This document shows, in pieces, positions 43,650 to 56,687 of a stretch of DNA of 64,000 nucleotides. Made by a program: the position numbers and the translations under genes. The notes beneath the pieces were generated by a model. The model was not told the DNA's origin. It did no database searches and worked only from the letters and a program-made list of their open reading frames with translations. How positions within the stretch are numbered: position 1 is the first letter of the stretch; every line of letters begins with the position of its first letter. The stretch spans positions 2,790,001 through 2,854,000 of the forward strand of contig NZ_JADLQN010000001.1 in the NCBI RefSeq assembly GCF_015477835.1, read 5' to 3'. Origin of the DNA: Nocardia higoensis (lineage in GTDB: Bacteria; Actinomycetota; Actinomycetes; Mycobacteriales; Mycobacteriaceae).

Positions 43650-44684
43650 ATGCCGCTCGTCACGCGTGTGACCGACCTGATCGGCCGCACCCCCTTGTTC
43701 GAACTCGCCGCCACCGGCTCCGGCACCCGGTTGCTGCTCAAACTCGAGCAGTTCAACCCGACCGGCGCGGCCAAGATCCGGATGGCGCGCGAGATGGTGC
43801 TCGATGCGGAGCGTCGCGGATTGCTGGAAGATGGCGGACATATCATCGAGTCCACGTCCGGCAACACCGGGCTCGGCCTGGCGGTGGTAGCCGCCGAACG
43901 TGGGTACCGCTTCACCGCGATAGTCGACCACCACGCCTGTAAGGACAAACTGCGCGCGATGCGAGCGATGGGTGCGGAGCTGGTGTACGTCGCCGACGAC
44001 GGCGACGACAACCTGGCGACCTCGGCCAGGGAGGACCTGGCCGAGGCGATGGCGGCCGCGCAGGTGGGCGCCTACTTCACCGAGCAGCACAACAACGACG
44101 CCAACGCGATCGGCTACTACCCGGTCGCCGAGGAATTGCTGGAGGATGTCGAGCGGGTCGATATCCTGCTTTCGGCAGTCGGCACCGGAGGGTCGCTGTT
44201 CGGCACCGCGACCCGGCTGCGCGAACTGGGTTGCCCCCCGCGGGTGATCGGCGTGGAGCCGGTGGGCTCGATCGCCTTCGGCGGGCCGGGCGGTCCGTAC
44301 TGGCAGTCCGGCACCGGCACGCCGCCGGGCGCGACCATCGGTACCGCCGTGGACTATTCGCTGCTCGACGAGGGCGTGAAGGTCTCCGATGTCGACGCCT
44401 TCGCCACCGCCCGCGCGGTCGCCGCGGAACTGGGCCTGATGATCGGCGGCTCGGCGGGCGGCTCGGTCTTCGTCGGCCTGGAACGGCTCGAGCAGTTCCC
44501 GCCGGGTTCGACGGTGGTCACCATCGTCTGCGACGGCGGCGAGAAGTACCTCGACACCGTCTTCGACGACCGCTGGATGGGCGAGCGCGGGTTGCTCGAT
44601 CCGGCCGCCGAGGAACGGGTGCGCGCCATGGTGCGCCGGTACGCGCCCGCCGCCCGGCGAACCGACATGGCGGACGCCCGATGA
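43650..44684 (+). CDS. SbnA-like PLP synthase (cysteine synthase fold)
   Basis: A 344-aa fold-type II PLP enzyme. Lys42 (FNPTGAAKIRMA) is the PLP lysine, STSGNTGLGLAVVAA is the substrate loop, and SAVGTGGSLFGTATRL binds the phosphate. SbnA joins O-phosphoserine with glutamate to form the diaminopropionate precursor. The PLP-lysine motif here (GAAKIR) departs from the usual cysteine synthase SVKDR, consistent with a specialised member. ATG 43650 has an AGGAGAC site. With the SbnB-like enzyme it would supply L-2,3-diaminopropionate. Confidence 0.82.
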   Translation: MPLVTRVTDLIGRTPLFELAATGSGTRLLLKLEQFNPTGAAKIRMAREMVLDAERRGLLEDGGHIIESTSGNTGLGLAVVAAERGYRFTAIVDHHACKDKLRAMRAMGAELVYVADDGDDNLATSAREDLAEAMAAAQVGAYFTEQHNNDANAIGYYPVAEELLEDVERVDILLSAVGTGGSLFGTATRLRELGCPPRVIGVEPVGSIAFGGPGGPYWQSGTGTPPGATIGTAVDYSLLDEGVKVSDVDAFATARAVAAELGLMIGGSAGGSVFVGLERLEQFPPGSTVVTIVCDGGEKYLDTVFDDRWMGERGLLDPAAEERVRAMVRRYAPAARRTDMADAR

Positions 44685-44725
44685 GCAAGTGCGAAGAATC
44701 ACGTTCTCGCAGCGGTGGCGATAAC

Positions 44726-44744
44726 TTAGGGTTGGTTTACCTGA
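44726..44744. promoter_or_regulatory. Second iron-box-like site, upstream of the MATE gene
   Basis: TTAGGGTTGGTTTACCTGA matches the IdeR/DtxR consensus at 14 of 19 positions and lies 46 bp before the MATE start. It may give the exporter its own iron-repressed promoter. It is weaker than the site at 39659. Confidence 0.5.
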
Positions 44745-44790
44745 ACTTCGATTCCGCATCGGATCCGGCCGTTCCCGACGAGGTGGGCAC

Positions 44791-46188
44791 ATGACTCTCG
44801 CAGCGTTCACCCCGGAGGGGCGCCGGTTGGCCGCGTTGGCCACGCCGATCGCGCTCACCCAGCTGGCGCAGGTCGCCGTCTCCACCACCAATATCGCGCT
44901 CATGGGAACGCTCGGCGTCCGCGAAGTCGCGGCGGGCGGTCTGGCGCTGGTGCTGTTCAACCAGATCCGCACCATGGGCGTCGGCCTGATCACCGGCACC
45001 GGCAATCGTGTCGCCGCGGCGGTCGGCGGCGCGAGCAAGCGGGGGGAATCGGCGGAGCGGGAGGTGCGCGAGATCGTGCGCGCCGGCATCCTCGTCGCCA
45101 CCGTGGCCGGTCTGCTCGGCGGCGCGCTGCTGATCGGACTCGGCTGGTCGTTGCCGTGGCTCGGCCAGGACGCGGGCGTGCTCGCCGACGCGCGCCCGCT
45201 CATGGTCGCGCTCGCGCCCGGCCTGCTGCCGTGCCTGTGGTTCCAGGTGCTGCGCCAGTACACCGTCGGGATGCAGCGGCCGCAGGCCCTGCTGACGGTG
45301 ACACTCGGCTCGATCGTGCTGAATCTGGTGCTCGCGCTGACCTTCATGCACGGCTGGGCGGGCCTGCCCGCGCTGGGCCTGACCGGCATCGGCGTCGCGA
45401 CGTCGCTGGTCTTCCTGATCACTTTCGGCGTCTTCTGGGCGATGGTGCGGCGCGACGACGATCTGGCGCCGATGCTGTCGCTGCGGCCGTGGCCGGTCCG
45501 GCGCGCCACCGTCGCATCGGAGCTGCGGCTCGGCACACCGATCGCGCTGACCTACGGGTCCGAGGCGGGCATGTTCTCGGTGCTGGCGCTGGTCATGGGC
45601 ACCCTCGGCCCGGCCGCGCTGGCCGCCCACAATGTCGTCTACCAGATCATCTACATCGTGTTCCAGGTCGCCATCGGTATCTCGCACGGCGCCTCCATCC
45701 TGGTCAGCCGGGCCGTGGCACGCGACGAGCACCGACTGGCTAGGGGATTGGCCTGGCTGGCGCTGCGTTACGCGGGCGTGGTCGCCGTGGTGACCGGCGC
45801 GGCGTACATGCTCGCGCCACAACTGGTACTGCGGCCGTTCCTGGCCGACGACGACATCGCCGGGCTGGAGGTCGCGCGCACCCTGCTGCTCATCGGGATC
45901 GTGCTGCAGTTCTTCGACGCCGCCCAGAACATCGGCACCGGCCTGCTGCGCGGATTGCAGGAGACCGGCGCGGGTTTCCGGCTCTCGGTGATCGGTTACT
46001 GGGGCGTCGGCCTGCCGAGCGCGCTGCTGCTCGCGCTGCCGCTGGGTCTGGGCGCGGCGGGTGTCTGGTGGGGTCTGACGGCAGGTCTCGCGGCGACCGC
46101 CGTGCTCATGCTGCGACGCTACTTCGCCCTGCTCGACGACCTGGCCCGGCCACGGCTGCGGCGGGTGCCGCAGACCATGACCGGGTAG
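44791..46188 (+). CDS. MATE-family multidrug/metabolite efflux protein
   Basis: A 465-aa transporter with 12 hydrophobic helices in two homologous halves. TPIALTQLAQVAVSTTNIAL opens the first and LGTPIALTYGSEAGMFSVLA the second, as in MATE (DinF/NorM) exporters. Located at the end of the iron-box cluster with its own candidate iron box, it probably exports the cluster's product. The downstream TerD gene is convergent 22 bp away. Confidence 0.9.
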   Translation: MTLAAFTPEGRRLAALATPIALTQLAQVAVSTTNIALMGTLGVREVAAGGLALVLFNQIRTMGVGLITGTGNRVAAAVGGASKRGESAEREVREIVRAGILVATVAGLLGGALLIGLGWSLPWLGQDAGVLADARPLMVALAPGLLPCLWFQVLRQYTVGMQRPQALLTVTLGSIVLNLVLALTFMHGWAGLPALGLTGIGVATSLVFLITFGVFWAMVRRDDDLAPMLSLRPWPVRRATVASELRLGTPIALTYGSEAGMFSVLALVMGTLGPAALAAHNVVYQIIYIVFQVAIGISHGASILVSRAVARDEHRLARGLAWLALRYAGVVAVVTGAAYMLAPQLVLRPFLADDDIAGLEVARTLLLIGIVLQFFDAAQNIGTGLLRGLQETGAGFRLSVIGYWGVGLPSALLLALPLGLGAAGVWWGLTAGLAATAVLMLRRYFALLDDLARPRLRRVPQTMTG

Positions 46189-46210
46189 TACCGCCGGAAA
46201 GCGCGTGGAA

Positions 46211-46786
46211 TCAGACGTTCACGCCGTAGTCGCGGGCGATGCCGGCGAGACCGGAGGCGTAGCCCTGGCCGATGGCGCGGAACTTCCACTCGCCGTTGTG
46301 CCGGTAGAGCTCGCCGAAGATCATCGCGGTCTCGGTGGAGGCGTCCTCGGACAGGTCGTAGCGGGCCAGTTCGGCATTGCTGTTGAGATCGACGACGCGG
46401 ATGGAGGCGTTGCGGATCTGCCCGAAGGACTGGCCCCGCGCGTCGGCGTCGTGGATGGAGACGGCGAAGAAGATGTTGGTGATCGACGGCGGGGTGGCCG
46501 CCAGATCGATATTGATCACCTCGTCGTCGCCGTCACCCTCACCGGTGAGGTTGTCACCGGTGTGCTCGATGGTGCCCTCCGGGGACCGCAGATTGTTGTA
46601 GAAGACGAAGTGCAGATCCGAGAGCACCTTCAGGTTGGGTCCGCATGCCAGGGCGCTGGCGTCGAGATCGTAGTCCGCACCGGTCGTGGTGCGCACATCC
46701 CAACCCAGGCCGACCGCGACCTTCGTCAGATTCGGGGCCTGCTTCGACAGCGAGACGTTGCCGCCCTTGGCCAGTGTGACGCTCAT
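46211..46786 (-). CDS. TerD-family calcium-binding stress protein
   Basis: A 191-aa cytosolic protein. VGLGWDVRTTTGADYDLDAS holds the calcium-binding DxDLD element. VFYNNLRSPEGTIEHTGDNL and IRVVDLNSNAELARYDLSED are TerD/TerE/CABP signatures. The family is linked to tellurite, phage and general stress resistance, usually with several ter genes; here it stands alone. ATG 46786 gives the standard length. Confidence 0.93.
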   Translation of the reverse strand: MSVTLAKGGNVSLSKQAPNLTKVAVGLGWDVRTTTGADYDLDASALACGPNLKVLSDLHFVFYNNLRSPEGTIEHTGDNLTGEGDGDDEVINIDLAATPPSITNIFFAVSIHDADARGQSFGQIRNASIRVVDLNSNAELARYDLSEDASTETAMIFGELYRHNGEWKFRAIGQGYASGLAGIARDYGVNV

Positions 46787-46858
46787 GATCCCCTTTCCGT
46801 CCGCGCATCCTCGCACGGAGTTTTTCGATGTGACAGATGTCGATCCGGGCTCGCCGAA

Positions 46859-47314
46859 TCAGTCCGGGTTCGCGGCCCAGTCACGAAGCGTCGCGACCCG
46901 GCCCTTCAGCGCGTTCAGCTCGGACTCGTCGAGCACGGTGCGCTGGATACCCTGTGCCACCGAGAACGCCGACTGCCGATGATCGTCGATCACGGCCACA
47001 TCCAACTGAACAGCGACGTAATCTTGCGCAGCGGGCATCTCCTCGGCGATCACCTTCGCCTCGCCCCGCGCGCACAACGCCACATCCCCGCCCCCGAGGA
47101 TCAGCAGAGCGACCTCCGGCCGTTCCCGCAACCGCGCCAGCGAACCCCGATCGGACTTCAGCGAGATCAGGATGCGACGCTCACCCGCGCGTACCGGCCA
47201 GGACACCGGGATCGCGTGCGGCGCAGGATCGGTCGTGACGAGCACGGCGATGGTCTCCTGCGGCCACTCCGGGAGCACATCCAATTCGGGATGATCCGAT
47301 ATCAACTGCGTCAC
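46859..47314 (-). CDS. Pyridoxamine 5'-phosphate oxidase-like split-barrel protein
   Basis: A 151-aa protein of the FMN/F420-binding split-barrel superfamily: TIAVLVTTDPAPHAIPVSW then ILISLKSDRGSLARLRERPE and VALLILGGGDVALCARGEA. Such proteins bind flavin, F420 or biliverdin, and the substrate cannot be read. GTG start at 47314. The 374 bp upstream (47315-47688), shared with the divergent Stealth gene, holds no gene; TTGACG near 47466 could be a -35 element. Confidence 0.78.
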   Translation of the reverse strand: MTQLISDHPELDVLPEWPQETIAVLVTTDPAPHAIPVSWPVRAGERRILISLKSDRGSLARLRERPEVALLILGGGDVALCARGEAKVIAEEMPAAQDYVAVQLDVAVIDDHRQSAFSVAQGIQRTVLDESELNALKGRVATLRDWAANPD

Positions 47315-47688
47315 CTCGTGGGATCGTCGTGCGCGGCGGGCTGTGCCGACAGTGCCAGTCTAGGTCGATGGCTACGCGCGTGCTGGCGCATCGGAACTCG
47401 TACGCCGCTCCCGAGCGATCGGCACTACCACACCACAGGGTGATCCGACGGCGAACCGTCGCGATTGACGGACTCTGCTCACCGGTGCATCATTCGTAGT
47501 CGACGCCCTGTTCACCGGGCGTTCGTTCGAATGCTGGCCGATGGCTGTCCGGCTTTTTGCGTGCTGTTTTCCCTGCCGCGCTCGAGCCGCCCACCCTCGT
47601 TCCGCGCCGGCCGGAAAGACCGCACTCCCCCGTCGACGACGCTGTGTCCGTGCGACGCGCGTCCAACCGTGAGTGAGGTGAGAACGAC

Positions 47689-49140
47689 ATGGTGTACCGA
47701 CCGTCGGGAGCACAGGGTCCGACCGGCCCCGTAGCGGGCAATCTCGTGTATTCGCAAGCGGTGGTGGCGGATCTGATCTGGCTGCGCGAGCAGTTCGACG
47801 CCGCGGGCGTGCCGTTCCTGCTGATACGCGACCGGGACCACCGGCTGATCCTGGCCGCCGACGCATCTCACCGGGAGATCACCGACCGGCTGACCGCGGC
47901 CGCGCAGGCCGCCGGCTTCCTCTGCGACACCGTGTCCTGCGGGGTACTGCGCCTCGGCCGCGATCTCGACCCGGCCCACCACATCGAGCTGGAACTGTGG
48001 GAGTACCACGGCGACACCGTGTCCTGCCCGCGCCCGAACGCCCTGACCCGCACCGTATTCGACCTGGCCGATGTGGAGTTCGCCGACATCTCCCTGTTCG
48101 ATCACCAGTGGCCCACGCTGGCGGGCATGTTCGCACCGCACGCCGGCGACGTCGATTTCGACATCGACATCGTGTTCTCCTGGGTGGACGGCTCCGATCC
48201 GGAATTGCGCGCCCGCCGGGCCGGAATGATGGCGCAGGTGGTCGTCGGCGAGGGCGACGACGCCGATGCCAGGATCCGCCAGATCGACGAACTCCGTTTC
48301 GCACTGCGCTCCGTGCACAAGAACGCGCCGTGGATCCGGCGCATCTTCATCGCCACCGATTCCCGCCCGCCCGCCTGGCTGGCCGAGCACCCGAAGGTGA
48401 CGATCGTGCGCGCGGTCGACCACTTCGCCGACGTCTCCGGCCTGCCCACCTTCAATTCCCATGCCGTCGAGAGCCAGCTACAGCACATCGACGGGCTCAG
48501 CGAGTATTTCCTCTACTCCAACGACGACATGTTCATCGCCCGCCCGGTGCGGCCGTCGATGTTCTTCACTCCCGGCGGCATCAGTCGTTTCGTGGAGGCC
48601 GATCTGCGCATCGGGCCGGGGGTGAGCAACGAGCGGCGCAGCGGCTACGAGAACGCGGCCAGAGTGAACCGGGCGCTGCTGGCGGAGCGGTTCGGCCACC
48701 TGATCACCCGCCATCTCGAGCACACGCCGGTCCCGTTGCGGCGCAGTGTGCTGCGTGAGATGGAAGCGCGCTTCCCCGAGGATTTCGCCCGCACCAGCCA
48801 CAGCCGATTCCGCTCCGCCACCGACATCTCGGTGACCAACTCGCTCTACCACTACTATGCGCTGTTCACCGGCCGCGCGGTGCCGCAGGAGACCGTGCGC
48901 TTCCGCTATGTCGACACCACCCTGCGCCGCGGCCTGGCCCTGCTCGACGATCTCGCCGAACGCCGCGATCTGGACTTCTTCTGCCTCAACGACAGCAGTT
49001 TCCCGGAGATCCCGGAATCGGAACGGGTGCGCGAGGTCTCGCGGTTCCTCGCGGACTACTTCCCGGATCCGGCGCCGTGGGAGCGCGTCAGCGAACCGGC
49101 TCGTCACCAGCGTGTGGAGCCGACTGCCGGCGCCGCATAA
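47689..49140 (+). CDS. Stealth-family sugar-phosphate transferase
   Basis: A 483-aa protein with the four Stealth conserved regions: CR1 [14 protein letters not shown] (about 160), CR2 containing [27 protein letters not shown] and [12 protein letters not shown]3 around [14 protein letters not shown], and CR4 near the C-terminus. Stealth proteins transfer hexose-1-phosphate in exopolysaccharide or capsule synthesis. Residues 1-150 form an extra N-terminal domain. It starts at ATG 47689. Its 3' end overlaps the convergent phosphodiesterase gene by 53 bp. Confidence 0.9.
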   Translation: MVYRPSGAQGPTGPVAGNLVYSQAVVADLIWLREQFDAAGVPFLLIRDRDHRLILAADASHREITDRLTAAAQAAGFLCDTVSCGVLRLGRDLDPAHHIELELWEYHGDTVSCPRPNALTRTVFDLADVEFADISLFDHQWPTLAGMFAPHAGDVDFDIDIVFSWVDGSDPELRARRAGMMAQVVVGEGDDADARIRQIDELRFALRSVHKNAPWIRRIFIATDSRPPAWLAEHPKVTIVRAVDHFADVSGLPTFNSHAVESQLQHIDGLSEYFLYSNDDMFIARPVRPSMFFTPGGISRFVEADLRIGPGVSNERRSGYENAARVNRALLAERFGHLITRHLEHTPVPLRRSVLREMEARFPEDFARTSHSRFRSATDISVTNSLYHYYALFTGRAVPQETVRFRYVDTTLRRGLALLDDLAERRDLDFFCLNDSSFPEIPESERVREVSRFLADYFPDPAPWERVSEPARHQRVEPTAGAA

Positions 49141-50041
49141 CCTGCGGGATGCGGGCCGCCGGGGCGATCACGATGCCCTCGGCGGCCAGCCGCGCCGCCG
49201 CCTGCTCCGGCGTGGCGGGCTCGCCGACGGTCGCGCCCGCCTCGATCGACACCACCGAATGCATGACCGTGTCCGGGTAGACGTGCACGAAGTTGAACGC
49301 CTGGGCGCCGTCGCGACCGCGGAGGCCGCCCTCGGCGACCGACAGGTCCTGGGTGTAGCAGCTGGCCGAAGCCACCGAGACCGGGATGCCCGCGAAGGTG
49401 GCGAAGGTCGAGAAGTGCACGTGCCCGGCCAGAATGGCGCGCACATCGGTGCCGCGTAGTGCCTTCGCGAGTCTGCGCTGTTCGCGCAACTCCACGGTGA
49501 CGGCCAGGTCGAGCAGGCACGGCACCGGCGGATGGTGCATCGCGAGAATGGTGCCGAACGGGGCCGGCTCGGCGAGCACCTCGCGCAGCCAGTCCAACTG
49601 CGCGTCGGTGATCTCGCCGTGGTGGTGGCCGGGCACGGTGGTGTCCAGCGCGATGACCCGCAGCCCGTCGAACATGTGCACCTGGTCGAACGGCGCTCCG
49701 GTGGGCGGTTCGTCGAGCAGGCGCCTGCGCAGCGTGCGCCGGTCGTCGTGATTGCCCATCACCCACACCACCGGCGCGCCCACCCGCCGCGCGAACGGCT
49801 CGACCAGTGCCCGCAGCTTGTCGTAGGCGTCCGGCTCACCCTGGTCGACCAGATCACCGGTGAACACGATCGCGGTGGGCCTGATCCGGCTCGCCTGCGC
49901 GTGCGCGAGCAGCTCGCGCAACCGCTGGTCGGCATCCACCGCGCCGTACAGGTCGCCGTCACCGGCGATCAGATGCGTATCACTGAAATGGAACAGTACG
50001 TGGTCCGGACGCGGATACTCCGCGACTCTGTCGATCGGCAC
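49088..50041 (-). CDS. Class III cyclic-nucleotide phosphodiesterase (CpdA/Rv0805-like)
   Basis: A 317-aa calcineurin-like metallophosphoesterase. All metal ligand blocks are present in order: [33 protein letters not shown] and LAGHVHFS. The length and GNHDD context match Rv0805-type 2',3'/3',5'-cAMP phosphodiesterases, making it a possible counterpart to the membrane cyclase at the left end of the window. The C-terminal 18 codons overlap the end of the Stealth gene on the other strand. The 261 bp to mazG (50042-50302) shows no gene. Confidence 0.9.
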   Translation of the reverse strand: MPIDRVAEYPRPDHVLFHFSDTHLIAGDGDLYGAVDADQRLRELLAHAQASRIRPTAIVFTGDLVDQGEPDAYDKLRALVEPFARRVGAPVVWVMGNHDDRRTLRRRLLDEPPTGAPFDQVHMFDGLRVIALDTTVPGHHHGEITDAQLDWLREVLAEPAPFGTILAMHHPPVPCLLDLAVTVELREQRRLAKALRGTDVRAILAGHVHFSTFATFAGIPVSVASASCYTQDLSVAEGGLRGRDGAQAFNFVHVYPDTVMHSVVSIEAGATVGEPATPEQAAARLAAEGIVIAPAARIPQVMRRRQSAPHAGDEPVR

Positions 50042-50302
50042 CGGACTGGCACCCCTCCCGGTGGAACCACCACCGTCGGTTTCGGGAATCTGACGCCAGA
50101 ATATCGAAGCCGAGTCGCGGGTGGGCCATCAGCACGGTGACGGGTCGGTGACTCGGCGGGCATCAGCGGTGGCCCCGCCCCGCGCCCATCCCGCCGAAAG
50201 CTCGCGCGTCCCTCCATTCCGCCGCGCCTGAGCTCTGTAGTAGCCGTGAACGATCGAGCGCGCATGGACCGACCTTGCGCCGCCCGGTTGGCAGGGCGCG
50301 GG

Positions 50303-54687
<4,385 letters not shown>

Positions 54688-54751
54688 CAACGACTCCTGA
54701 ATCCGGGTCGGGCGCTCAGCACAGCTCACCGAGTCTAATCACCACCGTTGT

Positions 54752-55111
54752 TCAGCGATTCTTCCGCCCCGCAGGGCCCACTTGCGACCAGCCGTACTCG
54801 GTGGCGACGCGGCGCCGGCCTTCCGGATCCGGTTCGACGAGACATGAGGCGGCGCTGATCCCGAGGGCGGCGGCCTCGGCCTGGTAGCCGGGGCTCGACC
54901 ACCCCGTGGCGAGAGCGATAGACCCGCCTCGGGTCGAGCGCTCGAACATCGACCGGCCGAGCTCGCCGCCCACGAGATCCCACACATAGCGGCGGGGCCG
55001 TGCGGCGATTCCCGGAAGTAGGAGAGCTTCGGCCGACACGCTGACGGGCAGGCCGATACGGCGGCTCGAGAAACGTCGCGGCCCGCATCCAGGCTTATCA
55101 GGGCGCCGCAC
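54752..55111 (-). pseudogene. Fragment of a medium-chain dehydrogenase/reductase
   Basis: A 119-codon frame containing VWDLVGGELGRSMFERSTRG and GSIALATGWSSPGY, which resembles the coenzyme-binding region of zinc-independent MDR enzymes (pattern DxVGGELxxxxxxxxxxGG). The first 40 residues do not fit the family, the N-terminal catalytic half is missing, and the C-terminus stops early. It is probably a remnant lying between mfd and the amidase gene. No start with a convincing ribosome-binding site was found. Confidence 0.4.
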
Positions 55112-55114
55112 GCA

Positions 55115-56551
55115 TCACAGCAGCGTGGTCACATGGACATCGGGACGTCGACCGGCCCACGGCAGGGCGTTCTCGAGTTCCGCCGATACGCGCAGCAGCA
55201 TCGCCTCCGAGCACATGGGTCCGGCCAACTGGACACCGATCGGCAAGCCCTGTGCCGACTGCGCGAGCGGCAGACTGATCGCGGGGGTGCCGGTCGCGTT
55301 GAACAACGGGGTGAACGAGCAGGTGTCGAAGATCTGCTTGGTCCACTCCACGGCGGTCAGATCGGCGTTCGCGTTCAGCTGACCCAGCGGGACCGACGGG
55401 GAGTTGGTGGTCGGAGTCAGCAACACATCGTATTCGGTGAAGAACCGACCCACCGCACGCGATACCGCGTTGATCGTCGCGTTGGCCATGCCGAGTTCCA
55501 CCGCGGTGACCCGACGGCCGTATCGGACGCATTCCCACGTGGTCCGCTCGAGATTGTCCGGACCGGCGAGGATGCCTGTCATGGCCTCGACGCCGGCGAC
55601 CGATTCGGCCAGGAATGCCGACCAGATCACCACGTGAGCCTCGAGCAGCTGCCCCCAATCGAAGATCGGTGTAGCGCGATCGACGTGGTGACCCGCGGCA
55701 TCGAGAGTGGCTGCCACCGAGTCGACGGCGGCGGCGACCTCCGGATCGACGTAGGCGCCCGCCCACGACTCGGTGTGGACAGCGATCCGCAGCCGGCCCG
55801 GATCGGCACCGACCTCGTCGATCCACGGACGGCTGGGGGGAGCGATGACGAAGCGATCGCCGGGATAGGTCACCGCCACCTCGTCGAGCAGCGCGGCAGT
55901 GTCCCGGACCGAGCGAGTCACCGCGAATTCCATCGCGAACCCGCTCAACGCGTCTCCCAGGTCGGGGCCGAGCGGCACTCGACCACGGCTTGGCTTGAGG
56001 CCGATCAGTCCGTTGCAGGCGGCCGGAATACGGATCGAGCCCCCACCGTCATTCGCGTGAGCGATCGGGATCGCACCTGAGGCGACGAGCGCGGCCGAAC
56101 CACCACTCGATCCTCCCGCGCTGTAGCCGAGATTCCACGGATTCCGCGTCGGGCCATAGGCGAGGGCCTCGGTAGTGGCATTGAAACCGAACTCGGGCGT
56201 CGTGGAGACTGCGAGTGTCGCGAGACCGGCGGCGCGGAAGCGTTCCATCAGATGGGTGTCGGCGGGCGGGCGCACTCCGTCGCCCAGCATGCGGGTACCC
56301 ATCCGCGTCGGTACGCCCTCGGCATGGCACACCAGATCCTTGATCACGAACGGCACACCGGCGAACCGACCGTCCTCGGCGTAGTCGAGGGGCTTCTCGA
56401 ACGGTCCCGTCGCTATGGCATTGAGCTTGTCGTCGACCGCGGTGAGCGCCTTCGTGGCGATAGCGGCAACTTCGCCGGCGGTCACCTCGCCCGCAGCGAT
56501 CACCTCAGCCATTCCGGTCGCATCAAGGGCTGCGTACTCATCGATGTTCAC
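55115..56551 (-). CDS. Amidase-signature family amidohydrolase
   Basis: A 478-aa enzyme of the amidase signature family. The catalytic Lys is in FAGVPFVIKDLVCHAEGV, and the Ser-cis-Ser pair is in YSAGGSSGGSAALVASGA, followed by HANDGGGSIRIPAACNGLIG with the nucleophile region. It cleaves an aliphatic or aryl amide; the substrate is unknown. The GTG start at 56551 has a GAGGAG site upstream. It is divergent from a LuxR-type regulator 136 bp away, which probably controls it. Confidence 0.9.
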   Translation of the reverse strand: MNIDEYAALDATGMAEVIAAGEVTAGEVAAIATKALTAVDDKLNAIATGPFEKPLDYAEDGRFAGVPFVIKDLVCHAEGVPTRMGTRMLGDGVRPPADTHLMERFRAAGLATLAVSTTPEFGFNATTEALAYGPTRNPWNLGYSAGGSSGGSAALVASGAIPIAHANDGGGSIRIPAACNGLIGLKPSRGRVPLGPDLGDALSGFAMEFAVTRSVRDTAALLDEVAVTYPGDRFVIAPPSRPWIDEVGADPGRLRIAVHTESWAGAYVDPEVAAAVDSVAATLDAAGHHVDRATPIFDWGQLLEAHVVIWSAFLAESVAGVEAMTGILAGPDNLERTTWECVRYGRRVTAVELGMANATINAVSRAVGRFFTEYDVLLTPTTNSPSVPLGQLNANADLTAVEWTKQIFDTCSFTPLFNATGTPAISLPLAQSAQGLPIGVQLAGPMCSEAMLLRVSAELENALPWAGRRPDVHVTTLL

Positions 56552-56687
56552 GGATGATTCTCCTCTATGTTGGGGGGCGGTCACCCACTCGGCATGATTC
56601 GCGGTCGATAGTGCCCGCCTGTGTCGTGGACCACATCGGCCGAACGGCCGATACCGCGGGTACACTGCGGCCGGCACGGGAGGTCAT

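Noticed and set aside
39755..44684. Viomycin/capreomycin-type antibiotic cluster
   Set aside because: The oxygenase and SbnA/SbnB-like enzymes recall VioC/VioB/VioK, but there is no capreomycidine synthase, NRPS or resistance kinase, and the control site is an iron box.
46211..46786. Tellurite-resistance operon
   Set aside because: Only one TerD-type gene is present; TerB, TerC and other partners are absent from the surroundings.
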